From positions 1,302,001 through 1,366,000 of the forward strand of contig JAPLFG010000003.1 in assembly GCA_026390795.1 (NCBI GenBank): DNA of 64,000 nt, read 5' to 3'. Below are positions 63,874-64,000 of this stretch, piece by piece. A program made the position numbers and the translations under genes. The DNA is from Ignavibacteriales bacterium. Lineage in GTDB: Bacteria; Bacteroidota; Ignavibacteria; Ignavibacteriales; Melioribacteraceae. Numbering within the stretch: the stretch's first letter is position 1; every line of letters begins with the position of its first letter. Under the pieces are notes generated by a model that searched no databases, was not told the origin of the DNA, and was given only the letters and a program-made list of their open reading frames with translations.

Positions 63874-64000
63874 TTATTTTAAAAGCATAAATTTTTTAGT
63901 ATTTGAAAAACCCAAGCAGCTAAGTGTATAAAAATATACTCCGCTTGAAAGATGAAAGTTGTTAGCCGATAGACGGAAATTATAACTGCCCGGCTGTTTG
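63874..64000 (-). CDS. C-terminal T9SS sorting domain of a secreted protein (partial)
   Basis: Minus-strand frame, open at the right window edge and ending in TAA at 63874. The 41 visible residues (PGSYNFRLSANNFHLSSGVY..., then the KKFMLLK end) match the type A T9SS sorting domain: a beta-strand pair with SSGVYFY and a basic C-terminal KK..LLK. So the protein is a cargo of the type IX secretion machinery and the cell has the corresponding outer-membrane path. The catalytic part lies outside the window and cannot be named. Confidence 0.85.
   Translation of the reverse strand, partial: KQPGSYNFRLSANNFHLSSGVYFYTLSCLGFSNTKKFMLLK

Overview
The window looks like the replication-origin-proximal part of a chromosome from the Bacteroidota/Ignavibacteriota side of the FCB group. 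The evidence is a low-to-moderate GC content by eye, a C-terminal type IX secretion (T9SS) sorting domain at the right edge, a FecI/FecR pair with an STN-type TonB-dependent receptor, DUF3078, DUF1761 and DUF2911 proteins, and a few TAnnTTTG-like -7 promoter elements. Genus and species cannot be fixed from the sequence alone. I saw no rRNA, tRNA, CRISPR array, integrase or transposase.

Layout. 1-7.4 kb: small accessory and housekeeping genes, namely an OXA-type class D beta-lactamase, two VOC proteins, an enoyl-CoA hydratase followed by a HAD phosphatase, an isoaspartyl peptidase and a secreted papain-like peptidase. 7.4-22.7 kb: uvrB, DUF3078, sufE, a CDF metal exporter, dGTPase, an ECF sigma factor followed by two small membrane proteins (one of only 30 aa), ispH, DUF2911, a polysaccharide deacetylase, an amidohydrolase lipoprotein, a DMT transporter overlapping truA, a DUF1801 protein and a CxxCH lipoprotein. 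22.8-35.5 kb: a lipid kinase, then a leftward phenylacetate catabolic operon (paaA-B-C-D-G-H-J-Y-Z) with an SRPBCC and a DUF1080 gene at its 3' end. An ADP-forming acyl-CoA synthetase is divergent from it and may replace the missing paaK.

35.6-44.7 kb: glycogen synthase, a membrane metallophosphoesterase, a YeiH-type exporter, two paralogous secreted M1 peptidases and a Cys/Met PLP enzyme. 44.9-50.7 kb: a rightward ECF sigma, FecR, S41-protease lipoprotein and STN-TonB receptor operon, read as a cell-surface signalling module. 50.8-61.8 kb: the replication block on the minus strand, in transcription order dnaA, dnaN, recF, DUF721/DciA, gyrB, a short MgtE transporter, gyrA. A two-gene zinc-ribbon plus HNH endonuclease cassette interrupts it between mgtE and gyrA. 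The AT-rich gap upstream of dnaA (about 61.8-62.2 kb) has a consensus DnaA box, several same-strand near-boxes, an 18-bp perfect palindrome and a very AT-rich tract, and is the best oriC candidate. 62.2-64 kb: an L-asparaginase, a membrane protein with an HEGGH motif, and the C-terminus of a T9SS cargo protein running off the right edge.

How it works together: the paa cluster uses an oxygen-dependent epoxidase, so the organism can respire or at least use oxygen. The M1, C1, S41 and isoaspartyl peptidases, with T9SS and TonB components, suggest a heterotrophic life based on protein and aromatic substrates. The best candidates for something new are the HNH/zinc-ribbon cassette between the gyrase genes, the sigma factor with two tiny membrane partners, the protease inserted in the FecIR-TonB operon, and the paa operon wired to an ADP-forming ligase.
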